Of a DNA stretch of 64,000 nucleotides, positions 27,017-35,505 are shown piece by piece. The stretch covers positions 3,844,001 to 3,908,000 of the forward strand of contig NZ_CP084472.1 of the NCBI RefSeq assembly GCF_020405225.1. Direction: 5' to 3'. The position numbers and the translations under genes are program-made. Source of the stretch: Natrinema sp. DC36. GTDB lineage: Archaea; Halobacteriota; Halobacteria; Halobacteriales; Natrialbaceae. How positions within the stretch are numbered: the first letter of the stretch is position 1; each line of letters begins with the position of its first letter. Below the pieces are notes generated by a model. The model searched no databases and had not been told where the DNA came from. It worked only from the letters and a program-made list of their open reading frames with translations.

Positions 27017-28715
27017 CAAACTCACCTCGGATCCAACGGAGGTGGCCAATGTCGCTGTCTACCACCGCCCAGAACTCCTCGGATTCGTTGAAATACAGAC
27101 GCAGGTGGTCGGTCAACTTTTCGCTCGTGAGGGCAGTACTGAGGATGACGTAGTGGGCACCGCGGTCGTACAGGTCAGCTGCATCCTCCGTTGATTCGGC
27201 CTCGGCGAAGACGACTGTATCGTCCCCAATTTCTTCAAGGAGAATTCGGTTAATATCCGGCTCAACCGTCGAACTCAACACGAACGCTGCTCGCTTGAGT
27301 CCGGCACCGCTACGAATCTCACCGTGTTTGAAATCGCCGTAGATGTACTCGTAGTCGGCGGATTGATGGACCTCTGCGTGGGCGGGATTCCGATCGACGA
27401 CGACGACGTCGCCGAAGTGCTCCTGGAGTAACGGTAACGCGGTGCGAATGATTTCGTCGTACCCAACGACGACGGCATGATCTTGATAGACGTGGAGATC
27501 GACGTCCCGTTTTTCCTCACTCTCAAAACGTGCCAGATAGGGTTTCACTCGCTCGTAAATCTGGTAGTTGTAGTTAATGAGGTACGTCGAGAGACTCATC
27601 GTCACTATCGCCATCAGGCTGAGATACCCCAGTATCGACGCGTCGATGAAGCCCCGGGTAACCGCAAGAGCGCCGACCACGAGCGAGAACTCGCTCACCT
27701 GGGCCATGTTGAGGCTCCCGATGAACGACGTTTCAGGCGTGAACTGCTCCCGGTCGATGAGGTAGAAGATGATCAGGAAGTTCCCGACCATAAGCGCGGC
27801 CGAGGCGATCAACGCTTCGACCCAGTAGGCCAGAAGGCTATCCGCAGCCAGCTGAAGGCCGATACTGGTGAAGAACACGACCATAAAGAAGTCGGTGATC
27901 GGCCGAACTCGTTCTGTGAGTTCGCTCGTATACGGTACCTGTGCGAGACTTAGTCCCGCGAGGAACGCACCGACTTCGAGTGAGAGGTTGAGCTGTTCGG
28001 TTCCGAGGATGAAGACGAATGCCCACGCAATACCGACGATGAAAAACGCCCGTCTGTCCTCAGCAACAGCCCTGAACAGCGATGGCAAGAGATACCGTGC
28101 GGAGAGATAGGAGATGATGCCAACGCCACCCATCAACAGCAGTATCGTTCCGACACTGACGGCGATTTCTTGAGGGTTCGAGAGTGACTCAGCGCTCAGG
28201 ACCGCAAGCAGAATAACGAGATAGATGTCCTGGATGATGAGTACGCCGACGTCGATCTTCCCCGGGAGCGTTGCCAGTTCGTCCTTGTCGGAAAGCAGTT
28301 TCACGATAATCGGTGTCGCCCCGAAGACGGTCGCGAGTGCGATGACTGTCGTTTCGAGTAACGTGAAACCCAGCGCGAAGGCGACCACAAAGGCGAGTGC
28401 GGTCTGCAGAATCGTCTGCCAGATTGCGATATTGATGATGGGGCGGAGGATCTCACGAATATCGTCGATACGCATCTTCATTCCGATGAGGAAGAGGAGA
28501 AATCCAAGCCCGAGTTCGCTCATCAAGACCACCAGTTCGGACTGGGAAACGACGTCAAGGAAGACCGGACCGAGGACTAAGCCTGTGAAGATGTATGCGA
28601 CGATCGTCGGTTGCCCCGTTAACCGAGCGAGATAACTAAGAAGAACAGCTGTAATAATGATAACCGCAAAATCTGTCGCAAAAGGGAGCGATCCGGTCTG
28701 CAGAAGTCCAATCAT
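27009..28715 (-). CDS. CPA2 antiporter with degenerate RCK domain
   Basis: From ATG 28715 (MIGLLQTGSLPFATDF) 568 residues; an in-frame ATG at 28766 would add 17 atypical ones. Transmembrane region to about residue 390 with LGLGFLLFLIGMKMRIDDIR, VGVLIIQDIYLVILL and LNMAQVSEFSLVVGA, typical of CPA2. The following RCK-like domain starts HAVVVGYDEIIRTALPLL: the nucleotide-binding GxGxxG is replaced, so NAD binding may be lost. It is paired by overlap with the antiporter at 25367-27016 whose RCK motif is intact. Confidence 0.88.
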   Translation of the reverse strand: MIGLLQTGSLPFATDFAVIIITAVLLSYLARLTGQPTIVAYIFTGLVLGPVFLDVVSQSELVVLMSELGLGFLLFLIGMKMRIDDIREILRPIINIAIWQTILQTALAFVVAFALGFTLLETTVIALATVFGATPIIVKLLSDKDELATLPGKIDVGVLIIQDIYLVILLAVLSAESLSNPQEIAVSVGTILLLMGGVGIISYLSARYLLPSLFRAVAEDRRAFFIVGIAWAFVFILGTEQLNLSLEVGAFLAGLSLAQVPYTSELTERVRPITDFFMVVFFTSIGLQLAADSLLAYWVEALIASAALMVGNFLIIFYLIDREQFTPETSFIGSLNMAQVSEFSLVVGALAVTRGFIDASILGYLSLMAIVTMSLSTYLINYNYQIYERVKPYLARFESEEKRDVDLHVYQDHAVVVGYDEIIRTALPLLQEHFGDVVVVDRNPAHAEVHQSADYEYIYGDFKHGEIRSGAGLKRAAFVLSSTVEPDINRILLEEIGDDTVVFAEAESTEDAADLYDRGAHYVILSTALTSEKLTDHLRLYFNESEEFWAVVDSDIGHLRWIRGEFDG

Positions 28716-28821
28716 ACATACCGTTCCCGTCTCAACTCCAATGAGTATACTGATTTGAGTAGCCAACCGCTCCTTGATTCACCGTGGAGTATTCTTGTTC
28801 TTGGATGACGATACGTGAACT

Positions 28822-28998
28822 ATGGCGCGTACACGTCGGTATTGGTACATTCGTATTGGTATTCTCACACTATGCGGTTTACTGGCAGAAGCGAGTGTCT
28901 GGGTTAGTGTTGGCCGAATTGTTTTCTCAGGGGTTGGTGTGATCGTGATGGTGCTGTTGGCTCTCACTTGGGGGATCGTTCAATTTGAAAATATCTGA
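28822..28998 (+). CDS. Small membrane protein, 58 aa
   Basis: ATG 28822 to TGA 28998. A basic N-terminus (MARTRRYWYIR) is followed by two membrane helices (IGILTLCGLLAEASVWVSV and VFSGVGVIVMVLLALTWGIV). It is divergent from the antiporter gene. Size and layout match the small membrane gene at 11841-12014. Function unknown; it may be a small transporter-associated subunit. Confidence 0.5.
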   Translation: MARTRRYWYIRIGILTLCGLLAEASVWVSVGRIVFSGVGVIVMVLLALTWGIVQFENI

Positions 28999-29041
28999 CC
29001 AAATCGCATACTTGTGATATCATCACATCAATTATCGCCCT

Positions 29042-29227
29042 CTAAGAGTTATATCTTCTTTCGGACAAAACATCCGGAAGCTCGAACAGGCTGGGGCTGA
29101 TCGGGTGCTCAGTCCAGCCGTCATCGGCGCCCAGCTCCTTGTTGAGTCCGCTCTCGAGGGAACCAATCCGAATAATCTACTAAAGAACGTAGAACTGGAT
29201 AATGTTGAGTCTGGGAGTAGAAACTGA
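29042..29227 (+). pseudogene. Remnant of an RCK_N (TrkA-N) domain
   Basis: Reads NIRKLEQAGADRVLSPAVIG then AQLLVESALEGTNPNN to a stop at 29227. This is the end of the RCK_N domain of ligand-gated K+ channels (the AGADxVLSPxxIGxxxL signature). No start, no nucleotide-binding part and no channel precede it, so it is a truncated remnant. It lies 120 nt before the aspartoacylase-like gene. Confidence 0.6.
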
Positions 29228-29350
29228 GAGTCGTTATTCCTCACTGAGCCTATGTCATTATTTGTGACTCGTTGATCAGCCATGGAGCGATGTTGGTTCA
29301 ATACTCCGCATATCGCTGTGTCTTTAATGGATTGATGAGTGGTATGCCCT

Positions 29351-30418
29351 ATGGAGTTCGACGTTTCAGAACCGGAACCCTTCAGGTACGATGCGGAGGT
29401 CGACCCCGGCGAGAAGCGGCAGATTCGTTATGAAGTGGGCGAGAATTATCTTGGGGATTCGGTTGAAATCCCGGTTACGATAATCAACGGTGCGTATGGT
29501 GGACCGACCGTATTTCTGACCGCAGCCATTCATGGTGACGAACTCAACGGGGTGAAGGTCCTTCAAGAGGTTGCCGACCGGTATCGCCCGGGAGAACTCC
29601 ACGGAACGATTGTGTGTCTCCACGTAGTGAACGTGCCGGCCTATCACGCTCAGCAGCGATACATCCCGATCTACGATCAGGACCTCAATCGAGCATTCCC
29701 TGGCCGAGAGCGAAGCAATACCGCCGAACGGATGGCCCACCAGATCTACAGCCGCTTCATCAGTAACTGCGATCTGGGAATCGATTTCCATACGTCGACG
29801 CGTAACCGAACCACGATGTTCCACGTGCGAGCAGACCTCGACAACGAAGACGTCGAACCGCTCGCTCGGTCTTTTGGGGCGAACGTAATCCTGTATGGGG
29901 CAGGCGAATCGAAGTCGTTGCGGTCGGTCGCAACGTCGAGTGGAATTCCAACCATCACTGTCGAGATGGGGCGCGCACAGCGGTTCCAACCGGCGTTGAT
30001 CGAGAAGGCGATAGACGGCGTCGAGAGCGTCTTAGCGCAGTACAGAGCCCTCCCAGATGTCCCAGTCCATTGGCCCGGCTGGTACAAGGTCACAGCGGCC
30101 GACAGTGAGAAGCAGTGGCTTCGAGCCGACACGGGTGGTCTCGTTGATATGGAATGGGGCCCGTATCCGCTTGTACATGAAGGTGATACGATTTGCACGA
30201 TTACGGATCATTTCAAAACCGAGGAACACGTCGTAACCGCGCCCTTCACGGGATTGATTGTTGGTGTACTCGAGAATCCGATCGCACTACCGGGGCACCC
30301 GCTTTGTCATCTCGTTCGACTTGATACTGAGACGCGTGATGAGATCGAGCGCGAGATCCGACGTGGCGAATTCGATGGATATCGCAAGTATAATGGTGAT
30401 TTCAGCGTCGACGCGTAA
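29351..30418 (+). CDS. Succinylglutamate desuccinylase/aspartoacylase-family hydrolase
   Basis: Zinc carboxypeptidase-fold amidohydrolase that removes acyl groups from N-acyl amino acids or related compounds. From ATG 29351 (355 residues): zinc motif AAIHGDELNG (H and E, about 60-69), DLNRAFPG substrate loop, third ligand in DLGIDFHTS, and an ITVEMG active-site Glu near 205. The C-terminal beta domain (about 250-355) matches the family. A TATA-like ctttaatgg about 25 nt upstream supports this start. Substrate is unknown. Its place among K+ transporters suggests a role with an acylated osmolyte or amino acid, which is inference. Confidence 0.85.
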   Translation: MEFDVSEPEPFRYDAEVDPGEKRQIRYEVGENYLGDSVEIPVTIINGAYGGPTVFLTAAIHGDELNGVKVLQEVADRYRPGELHGTIVCLHVVNVPAYHAQQRYIPIYDQDLNRAFPGRERSNTAERMAHQIYSRFISNCDLGIDFHTSTRNRTTMFHVRADLDNEDVEPLARSFGANVILYGAGESKSLRSVATSSGIPTITVEMGRAQRFQPALIEKAIDGVESVLAQYRALPDVPVHWPGWYKVTAADSEKQWLRADTGGLVDMEWGPYPLVHEGDTICTITDHFKTEEHVVTAPFTGLIVGVLENPIALPGHPLCHLVRLDTETRDEIEREIRRGEFDGYRKYNGDFSVDA

Positions 30419-30479
30419 AGATTAAGTACGGAGGGCCTGCGTGAAGGCGTCGGTCTGTCTTGATGTCTGCCTCCTACTA

Positions 30480-30660
30480 TCATATCAGGGTAAGCCCCAG
30501 AAGAACGCGACGGTGAGCTACCCTACTCGCCACGGCTGACGCCGTTCGCTCCTTGAGGGTAGGGCTTCCTGTTTCCACGACGCGCTTTGCAGATACAGAC
30601 GTATCTATAGGGAGCGCAGTCTCCACAGGCGTTGATTCGGAGTATCGAATCTTCGTGTGA
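30480..30660 (-). pseudogene. TnpB C-terminal remnant (IS605/IS1341 type)
   Basis: The minus strand reads STPVETALPIDTSVSAKRVV and ETGSPTLKERTASAV, the highly conserved tail that follows the zinc finger in haloarchaeal IS1341-type TnpB proteins, then diverges to a stop at 30480. The catalytic RuvC part and zinc finger are absent. The surrounding 350-nt gap holds no other gene. Confidence 0.7.
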
Positions 30661-30771
30661 GTGATTTGTTGTCAAAGACTGGTCCCTCGTGATATCGGTC
30701 GCTATTCTGATCGTACTGGAAACAGTGAACGAACAGTATGTCTATACTGCTCCAGTTACTGTGAGCAATAT

Positions 30772-31989
30772 ATGGTTCTGGCACCGATAACTGAGGGTAT
30801 ATTTGGAATTTATCTTGGATTATTAGCAGCTATTTTCCCAGCATTCATCGCGTTTTCTATCGGATTCATATTTAAGTATTTCACCACAGTTACTATCCCG
30901 GGACTCGGCGTCGTTGCCCTGGGTGGCACGCTTGCGGGGGTATCAGGCGGATTGATGGGTTTGATGGATCCGACGCTCTCCGAGAGCTGGACAGGCATCA
31001 GCGCTGTCTTAGTAATCCTGATGGCCTGTCTATGGGCGCATAGTCAAGGGGACAAACTTGCGGTTGCCACCCCTCGGAGACTGACGTTGAAATCAATTCG
31101 AGAAACGAAACTCTCTGTAGATCTCACTGAGCGCGTTGATTCCTACGGTCAGGTGCGTATCCGCCCTATCGGAGAGATTCACGACATTGAGGGGTATCCA
31201 CAGTTATCCGAAGACCTGCGAGAACAACTCAGCAACAGCTCTTGGAAGTTTCCCGCCGACCTCTCGCTACCTGAACTCGAATCGCGTCTTGAGGAGCGTC
31301 TGTCGACTGACTACGAACTCGCCGAAGTGAACGCTACTATCGACAAACAGGGGCGGGCCCAGATTGCTGCGGCACCGACCGCCGCGGGACTGTCTCGGCG
31401 CATCCCATCGGGGAAGCGGGCTGTTACAATTCAAACCGTCCTTCCAACCGGTGTCGCACGTGGCGACCACGTGACGCTCCAGTTCCCTGACGGAAACGTT
31501 ACGGGTCCCGTGGTTAGCGCACGGACGACGGGAGTCGAGGCGAAGAGCGAACCCGCCCCAGCGGAGGAGATAGACGGTGAGGAAGGCAGTGTGAAACAGA
31601 TCGTCCCGAAGATGACAACGACTGGCGGAGAGGGCGCTGTTACCATCGCTGTCTCACTTGACGACGGGAAGCGAATCGTCCGCGATGATTTCGCACCGAT
31701 GACGGTCAACTCACGAGGGAAACAGCGAGAGTACGAAACGATTGCCGTTCTCAAACAACACGGCAACCGGTTTCGAAAACTGGTTGTGAACGAACGGGGT
31801 CCACTCGCGGGCACCACCATCGGTGCTTCACAGGTGCGTGACGCCTACGGGGTAGCGGTTCTGGCGGTTCGGCGTGCATCGGAGTTAATCATCGCACCGC
31901 GAGGGGCTACCGAACTCCTTGCTGGTGACGAACTAATCGTCGTCGGAAAACCCTCCCAACTCCGTGCGTTCGAGGAGGCGACAACATGA
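30772..31989 (+). CDS. Membrane protein with C-terminal RCK_C domain (pair, first gene)
   Basis: From ATG 30772 (MVLAPITEGIFGIYLGLLAA) 405 residues: about three membrane helices (6-30, 40-60, 74-92), a long cytoplasmic region with repeated beta-rich segments (VDSYGQVRIRPIGEIHDIEG and on), and a C-terminal RCK_C domain (about 340-400: AGTTIGASQVRDAYGVAVLA, then AGDELIVVGKPSQLRAFEEA). RCK_C domains sense ligands or nucleotides in K+ channels, but no pore motif is present here. It overlaps the next gene by 4 nt (ATGA). Known channel families do not match; function is unassigned. Confidence 0.75.
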   Translation: MVLAPITEGIFGIYLGLLAAIFPAFIAFSIGFIFKYFTTVTIPGLGVVALGGTLAGVSGGLMGLMDPTLSESWTGISAVLVILMACLWAHSQGDKLAVATPRRLTLKSIRETKLSVDLTERVDSYGQVRIRPIGEIHDIEGYPQLSEDLREQLSNSSWKFPADLSLPELESRLEERLSTDYELAEVNATIDKQGRAQIAAAPTAAGLSRRIPSGKRAVTIQTVLPTGVARGDHVTLQFPDGNVTGPVVSARTTGVEAKSEPAPAEEIDGEEGSVKQIVPKMTTTGGEGAVTIAVSLDDGKRIVRDDFAPMTVNSRGKQREYETIAVLKQHGNRFRKLVVNERGPLAGTTIGASQVRDAYGVAVLAVRRASELIIAPRGATELLAGDELIVVGKPSQLRAFEEATT

Positions 31990-33233
31990 GTTTGGTTTCG
32001 ACAGTTCTCACGAATCCGTTTGTCGAAGGATTGGTCAGGATACTTGGTCTCTCGTTATTGGCGTTTACAGTAACGACAGTCGTCACGTTCGTGTTCCGGG
32101 TTCGGGTTCGCCAACAATTCCCGGAAGGTGCGACACTCATCGTCGGGCTGGGTGTCGTTGCAATCTACCTCAACTCCCGTTCGGCGCTCATCCAATTCAT
32201 CAGTAACACGGGTGATCCCGTCACTGCAGAGGAAGCGATTCTCAATGTGTCAGCATTCGTCGTAGCTGGGATCGTGTCGTATGCAGGCCGATACGTGGGC
32301 GATAGAGCGGGGGCATCAGAGCGAGTTCGATGGCGGAACACCGCGCCGGATTTCAGCCCGTTGGTTCGAGCTACTGGTCGATTCATTACAGTTACCTTAC
32401 CGGAAACCGTCGAGGATATTGACGGCTACGACGCCGTCGATGCGGAAATGAAGAAAATAGTTTCCGGAAAGACAATGGATTTCCCCCGCGGGTTAACAAT
32501 CGAAGAATTGGAGTCCCAGATTACAGCTCGGTTGAAGGACGAACACGATATCGGCTACGTCGATGCCGACCTTGACGCGGATGGGGTCGTCCAGTACCTC
32601 GCTATCGGTCAACGTGCGGCGGGGCTCGGACAGACGCTCCCGCAGAAATCCGCGGCTGTAGCAGTTCGTGCAGATCCCCCTTATAGTGCAACTGCGGGAG
32701 ACACAGTGCAGGTGTGGCAGACAAACGACGACGGCGTCAAAACACGCCTCGGGGAGGCAGAACTCCGGGGGAGTGTTGGGACGTTTGCGACGCTCGCGAT
32801 GGATTCGGCCTCAGCTACTGAAATCGATCCTACAGAGGAATATCGGCTGATGACGCTATCCGCTGATTCGAACCCTGAGCGAGAGTTCGCTGCGATGCTC
32901 AGGCGTGAAGACGAGACGATGAGCACCGTCGAAATCACAGCCGATAGCCCGCTTATCGGGTGCACCATCGGAGCATTAGACGTGACTGTCATCGCCATTC
33001 GAAGCAACGACGGAGAGCTCGAAACCATTCCCCAACGAGAGCACACCATTCAGTCGGGAGATCTTCTCTTTTCAATCGGTCGTCCGGAAGTGCTCCGGAA
33101 GTTAGAGTCCGAGGTAGGCGCACGTATCACTCCCGTCGAAGACGTCCTCGAAGACACCGATCAACTCTCGTTCCAACAGACACCATCCGACGATCAACTG
33201 GAGACTTCAACTGTCGATAACAAGCCGTCTTGA
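31986..33233 (+). CDS. Membrane protein with C-terminal RCK_C domain (pair, second gene)
   Basis: 415 residues, paralogous in layout to the preceding gene: three membrane helices (about 10-38, 47-64, 84-102), a VEDIDGYDAVDAEMKKIVSG linker, a cytoplasmic beta-rich body, and an RCK_C domain at about 315-385 (DSPLIGCTIGALDVTVIAIR, then IQSGDLLFSIGRPEVLRKLE). An acidic tail follows. The 4-nt ATGA overlap with the first gene implies a stable two-subunit complex. No ion-selectivity filter is visible, so it may be a regulatory or novel transport assembly. Confidence 0.75.
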   Translation: MSLVSTVLTNPFVEGLVRILGLSLLAFTVTTVVTFVFRVRVRQQFPEGATLIVGLGVVAIYLNSRSALIQFISNTGDPVTAEEAILNVSAFVVAGIVSYAGRYVGDRAGASERVRWRNTAPDFSPLVRATGRFITVTLPETVEDIDGYDAVDAEMKKIVSGKTMDFPRGLTIEELESQITARLKDEHDIGYVDADLDADGVVQYLAIGQRAAGLGQTLPQKSAAVAVRADPPYSATAGDTVQVWQTNDDGVKTRLGEAELRGSVGTFATLAMDSASATEIDPTEEYRLMTLSADSNPEREFAAMLRREDETMSTVEITADSPLIGCTIGALDVTVIAIRSNDGELETIPQREHTIQSGDLLFSIGRPEVLRKLESEVGARITPVEDVLEDTDQLSFQQTPSDDQLETSTVDNKPS

Positions 33234-33375
33234 TCCACCGTTTCGAGGCGGAAGTTCGCCCCCTCAGCGAGCGAGCGGATCTAAAGACCTCCAAACGAAG
33301 TAGGCAGGGACGTTTCCTTTTGACTGTTGCACATTACCACATCCTATATACGGGTCGTTTACTGAGAACTGACGT

Positions 33376-33762
33376 ATGATTCCGTTCTACATCGGTGAGG
33401 TGATGCGAAAGCGAGCTGAGGAACTCGAAAAAGAGCGAAAGGCTGCCAGAGCTATCGAAAAACTCGAAGACCCAGAAGTAGACCTCGTTGTCGTTACTGA
33501 TCGTGGTAACCCAGTTGGAGTCTTTACCGACGCTGAAGTGGTTACCCTAATTGCCGAGAAAAAAGACATGGCTGAAACCACCCTTGCTGAGTGTCAACTC
33601 TCCCCTGTCGTGACGATTAATGAACTTGAGGAGGTTGAAACTGCAGCGACATTGATGAATGAACATGGGATGCGCCATCTCCTCGTTACGAAAGCAAATC
33701 AGATCATCGGATATTTGATGGATAAGGATGTGAGAGGCGCAGTTACAAAAGACCCGAAATAA
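33376..33762 (+). CDS. CBS-domain protein
   Basis: 128 residues forming a Bateman module of two CBS motifs: DLVVVTDRGNPVGVFTDAEV (about 36-55) and GMRHLLVTKANQIIGYLMDK (about 95-115). Such modules bind AMP, ATP or S-adenosylmethionine and gate channels or enzymes. The first ~30 residues form a charged helix (KRAEELEKERKAARAIEKLE) rather than a standard first motif, so it may oligomerise. It lies between the RCK_C pair and the K+ channel. Confidence 0.8.
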   Translation: MIPFYIGEVMRKRAEELEKERKAARAIEKLEDPEVDLVVVTDRGNPVGVFTDAEVVTLIAEKKDMAETTLAECQLSPVVTINELEEVETAATLMNEHGMRHLLVTKANQIIGYLMDKDVRGAVTKDPK

Positions 33763-33765
33763 ATC

Positions 33766-33966
33766 TCACTCAAATAATTTTTTATAAGCATACCACATAT
33801 TTTGAATAATAAATACGAAAAGTAAAAGAAGAAATGAAAGTGTTGCGTACCAGTGGGAACTTGTACCCCAAAAGACCACTGTAATGAGTGAGATTAAAAT
33901 CACAAGTGGATTGAAATTATATCTGACAAGATCTTTTATCGTATCTTTCTCCGGCAGGTTAGTCAT
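33766..33966 (-). CDS. Small membrane protein
   Basis: From ATG 33966 (MTNLPEKDTIKDLVRYNF) 66 residues with two membrane helices (PLVILISLITVVFWGT and LSFLLLLFVFIIQNMW) and a basic end. It follows the K+ channel gene on the same strand (51 nt gap) and may be an accessory subunit. AT-rich codons, unlike the channel gene, suggest a different origin. Confidence 0.45.
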   Translation of the reverse strand: MTNLPEKDTIKDLVRYNFNPLVILISLITVVFWGTSSHWYATLSFLLLLFVFIIQNMWYAYKKLFE

Positions 33967-34017
33967 GTATGGGTTCTGAATTGGGTGTTTGAATACTCTA
34001 CTCCTTTGCAACGGCCA

Positions 34018-34887
34018 TCACTCTGTTCCAGCTTCGGTTTCAGTATCAGTATGGTTTTCGGGCGGTCTGTTAGTAAGTTCATCTACCTCCCCGCCGCAAT
34101 GGGGACAGTATTGCGTCCCCTGACGTCGACGGTCCAGTTCCTCCGCAAAGCCGGAGGCAATGATACCGGCCGGCAGCGCGAACAGCGCGATACCCAGCAA
34201 CGCGATCATCGCCCCGAGCGCCCGCCCAAGCGGTGTGATTGGTACAACATCACCGTACCCAACAGTTGTCAAGGTAACAATTCCCCACCAGAGAGCGGCC
34301 GGAATACTGGAGTACACCTCTGGTTGGGCGCCCCGTTCGGCGTAGTACATGAGACTAGAAACAAAGACGAGCCAAATACTCATCACGAGGACGGTAATCA
34401 GCAACTCTTCCGCTTTCCGGCGAAACACGTTCGTAATCAGTGTCAGCGAATTCGAGTAGCGCGCAATCTTCAGCAGACGGAACAGGCGGAAGATCCGGAG
34501 CACCCGTTCTGCGCCCTTTTCACCAAGGACTATCGGTAGATAGAATGGGAAGATGGCGATCAGGTCGATGAGCGCATAAGGTGAGAGCATGAACCGAATG
34601 CGACCACGAACGGGACTCGAGTACCGCTTGTTGACGGTACACGACCAAACACGGAGCACGTACTCGACGGTGAACACACTGACACAGAACACGTCAAAGG
34701 CGTCGAAGAGTTGTCCATACTGTGCGCTGACCCACGGCACCGTTCCCGCGATATACGTGGCGACGTTGAGGACGATGAGCGCCATAATGAAGAGGTTCGT
34801 CCCGAAGGAGATCCAACTCTCTCTGTGTGATCCGTCAAGAAGGAAGTAGACGCGTTCTTTGAGGGGCCGAGACGAGTCCATCGCCAT
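34018..34887 (-). CDS. Voltage-gated-type K+ channel with zinc-ribbon tail
   Basis: 289 residues, six membrane helices. S4 carries regularly spaced Arg/Lys (RVLRIFRLFRLLKIARYS, about 128-145), and the selectivity filter TTVGYGD is at 207-213, so it should be K+-selective and voltage-responsive. After S6 a short cytoplasmic tail contains CPHCGGE (261-267), one CxxC knuckle, then an acidic end. No RCK domain is attached, though RCK proteins are encoded on both sides. Tetramerisation would bring four CxxC knuckles together, which could form a metal or redox site (inference). Confidence 0.9.
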   Translation of the reverse strand: MAMDSSRPLKERVYFLLDGSHRESWISFGTNLFIMALIVLNVATYIAGTVPWVSAQYGQLFDAFDVFCVSVFTVEYVLRVWSCTVNKRYSSPVRGRIRFMLSPYALIDLIAIFPFYLPIVLGEKGAERVLRIFRLFRLLKIARYSNSLTLITNVFRRKAEELLITVLVMSIWLVFVSSLMYYAERGAQPEVYSSIPAALWWGIVTLTTVGYGDVVPITPLGRALGAMIALLGIALFALPAGIIASGFAEELDRRRQGTQYCPHCGGEVDELTNRPPENHTDTETEAGTE

Positions 34888-35011
34888 TTGATGTTTACTC
34901 AGTCGAACGACGATATAAGAGCCCTGTTATAAGTTTGTGCTGGGATGAAATACAATAGCTTCGCGGTAAGAGAGGCCGAACAGTAATTACCCCGCCCGGT
35001 CCATTACGACT

Positions 35012-35491
35012 ATGCAGGTTTTTGAGACACAGTTACCGGGCATCGGACGGCGATACCAAGTCTCGTTCCCCGACGGAGGAACGTTCACGATCGTCATTCA
35101 CAACGACGGATTACGGCGGGTGTTCTGGCGAGACGATCCGGACGGCGACAGCGAGGAACTGTTCACGACAACCGAACGCGACGCACAGAAACTCGCAGAG
35201 ATCTTCGAAGGAGTGTTCTTCGAACCCGTTTCTGACGACCTCGACGATGCACTCTCCGAGTCCCGCGTCAAATGGGTGGTTATTCCGGACGAATCATCAG
35301 TTGTCGGACAGACAATTGGCGAAGTTGGTATCCGGGCGCGGACGGGAATCTCGATTCTTGCCATCGAACGCGGTGACCAAACAATAGCAAATCCGCCGCC
35401 AGATGCACAGTTACAGGCAGATGATATCCTCGTCGTCGTCGGTGAAGACGATGCATATCAGGCACTCGATACCCTGCTCTCTCAACCCTGA
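35012..35491 (+). CDS. Orphan KhtT-like RCK_C protein
   Basis: 159 residues, same architecture as the KhtT at 13186-13680: N-terminal MQVFETQLPGIGRRYQVSFP domain, C-terminal RCK_C (VVGQTIGEVGIRARTGISIL, then LQADDILVVVGEDDAYQALD). No KhtU-type antiporter follows; instead an IS remnant comes 15 nt after the stop, so the partner may have been lost. Otherwise it could regulate one of the other transporters. It is divergent from the K+ channel with a 124-nt shared promoter region. Confidence 0.85.
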   Translation: MQVFETQLPGIGRRYQVSFPDGGTFTIVIHNDGLRRVFWRDDPDGDSEELFTTTERDAQKLAEIFEGVFFEPVSDDLDDALSESRVKWVVIPDESSVVGQTIGEVGIRARTGISILAIERGDQTIANPPPDAQLQADDILVVVGEDDAYQALDTLLSQP

Positions 35492-35505
35492 AGGTATGCA
35501 AAGAT

